Assembly: GCA_039696685.1 (NCBI GenBank)
Contig: CP155566.1
Coordinates: 3,224,001 to 3,288,000 of the forward strand
DNA length: 64,000 bases
Reading direction: 5' to 3'
DNA from: Vibrio sp. CDRSL-10 TSBA
GTDB taxonomy: Bacteria; Pseudomonadota; Gammaproteobacteria; Enterobacterales; Vibrionaceae
The translations under genes were made by a program, and so were the position numbers. Positions 63,517-64,000 of the stretch are shown here, piece after piece. Position 1 is the first letter of the stretch. Every line of letters starts with the position of its first letter. The notes beneath the pieces are model-generated. The model saw nothing but the letters and a program-made list of their open reading frames with translations, had not been told where the DNA came from and made no database searches.

Positions 63517-64000
63517 ATGACTACTGAACGTAATGTATCCCCGTTTCGCATCGTCGCTTCCGATCTGGATGGCACGCTGCTGGCGCCGAAACCACCAGCT
63601 GAGCCCGTTTTCCAAGCAGACCCTGCAGCAGCTTCATCAGCAAGGCTACACGTTCATTTTTGCCACTGGTCGTCACCACATTGATGTCGCCGGAATCCGC
63701 GAGATCGCCGGTATCCCGGCCTATATGATTACTTCCAACGGTGCCCGGGTACACGACCAGGACAACCGTGAAATGTACAGCAAAAACGTACCGGAGCACC
63801 GGGTGCAGGCGATCATTGACCTGGTGAAAGATCAGCCGGGTCTGTATATTCATCTGTACCGCAACGATGAGTGGCTGCTGAGTCGTGAGAATGAACTGCT
63901 GCGTCAGTTTCACGAAGAATCGGGCTTTGCGTCGCAACAGTTTGATGCCGATAACGCTCCAACCGACGGCATCGCCAAAATCTTCTTCACCCATGAAGAG
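63517..64000 (+). CDS. yigL: HAD-superfamily phosphatase YigL, partial (frameshift at 63589-63591)
   Basis: The Cof-type HAD motif I ASDLDGTLL and motif II FATGRHH are present. YigL dephosphorylates sugar phosphates and pyridoxal phosphate. The ATG at 63517 follows GAGAG. The frame breaks at GCGCCGAAACCACC; removing one A gives APNHQLSPFSKQTLQQ. The gene runs off the right edge after about 160 residues, so motifs III and IV are not visible. Confidence 0.88.

Overview
The window is a piece of a Vibrio main chromosome, close to the V. cholerae / V. fluvialis / V. furnissii type. The protein families, the gene order shared with E. coli and V. cholerae (glnA-glnL-glnG; sthA/fabR-yijD/trmA/btuB/murI; dinF..lexA-dgkA/plsB/ubiA-ubiC; glpG-glpE/rpoH-ftsX-ftsE-ftsY/rsmD), the 16S/23S sequences and the GC content near 50% all point there. 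The species was not established.

Layout. 1-11.1 kb: fabY(yiiD)-dtd-yihY, a DUF2959 lipoprotein, typA, then the nitrogen-control block glnA / DUF4124 / glnL / glnG with a sigma-54 promoter and NtrC sites, then add. 11.1-14.4 kb: an accessory island made of an IS50-like IS4 element inserted in the loop of the add terminator, a (TAGGGGC)9 G-quadruplex repeat, and a decayed IS630-type element followed by stacked right-end fragments. 14.4-31.7 kb: three consecutive rRNA operons, all transcribed leftward, with tRNA-Ile/Ala, Glu/Lys/Val and Ile/Ala spacers and a distal tRNA-Asp. 31.8-40 kb: a membrane-anchored RRM protein, murI, a Dph6-like ATPase, btuB with its cobalamin riboswitch, trmA, yijD, fabR, sthA. 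40-46.2 kb: dinF, an LCM-type methyltransferase, lexA with two SOS boxes, dgkA, plsB. 46.3-53.8 kb: ubiA, ubiC, a FliL-like protein, glpG, glpE, a DnaA-box/GATC-rich intergenic region, rpoH, ftsX, ftsE, ftsY with a hexanucleotide repeat. 54-64 kb: rsmD, DUF1145, yhgN, YecH-like, YhhN, a long AT-rich spacer with a 26-aa membrane peptide gene, an acyltransferase, dps, an arsR-phosphatase unit, a broken EAL-HDOD gene, pldB and the start of yigL.

The most striking signal is not a gene. About twenty otherwise normal genes, many of them essential (typA, plsB, ubiA, rpoH, ftsY), carry one frameshift each. In essentially every case I could resolve, the expected GAAC (or GTTC) reads GAAAC (or GTTTC). 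A second 23S copy and one IS630 copy show the same extra base against their own paralogues. GAAC/GTTC is the known Dnd phosphorothioate recognition sequence of E. coli B7A and Salmonella. My leading inference is therefore a motif-specific sequencing error caused by a DNA modification, not pseudogenisation. Frameshifted genes are annotated as CDS over their full span for that reason.
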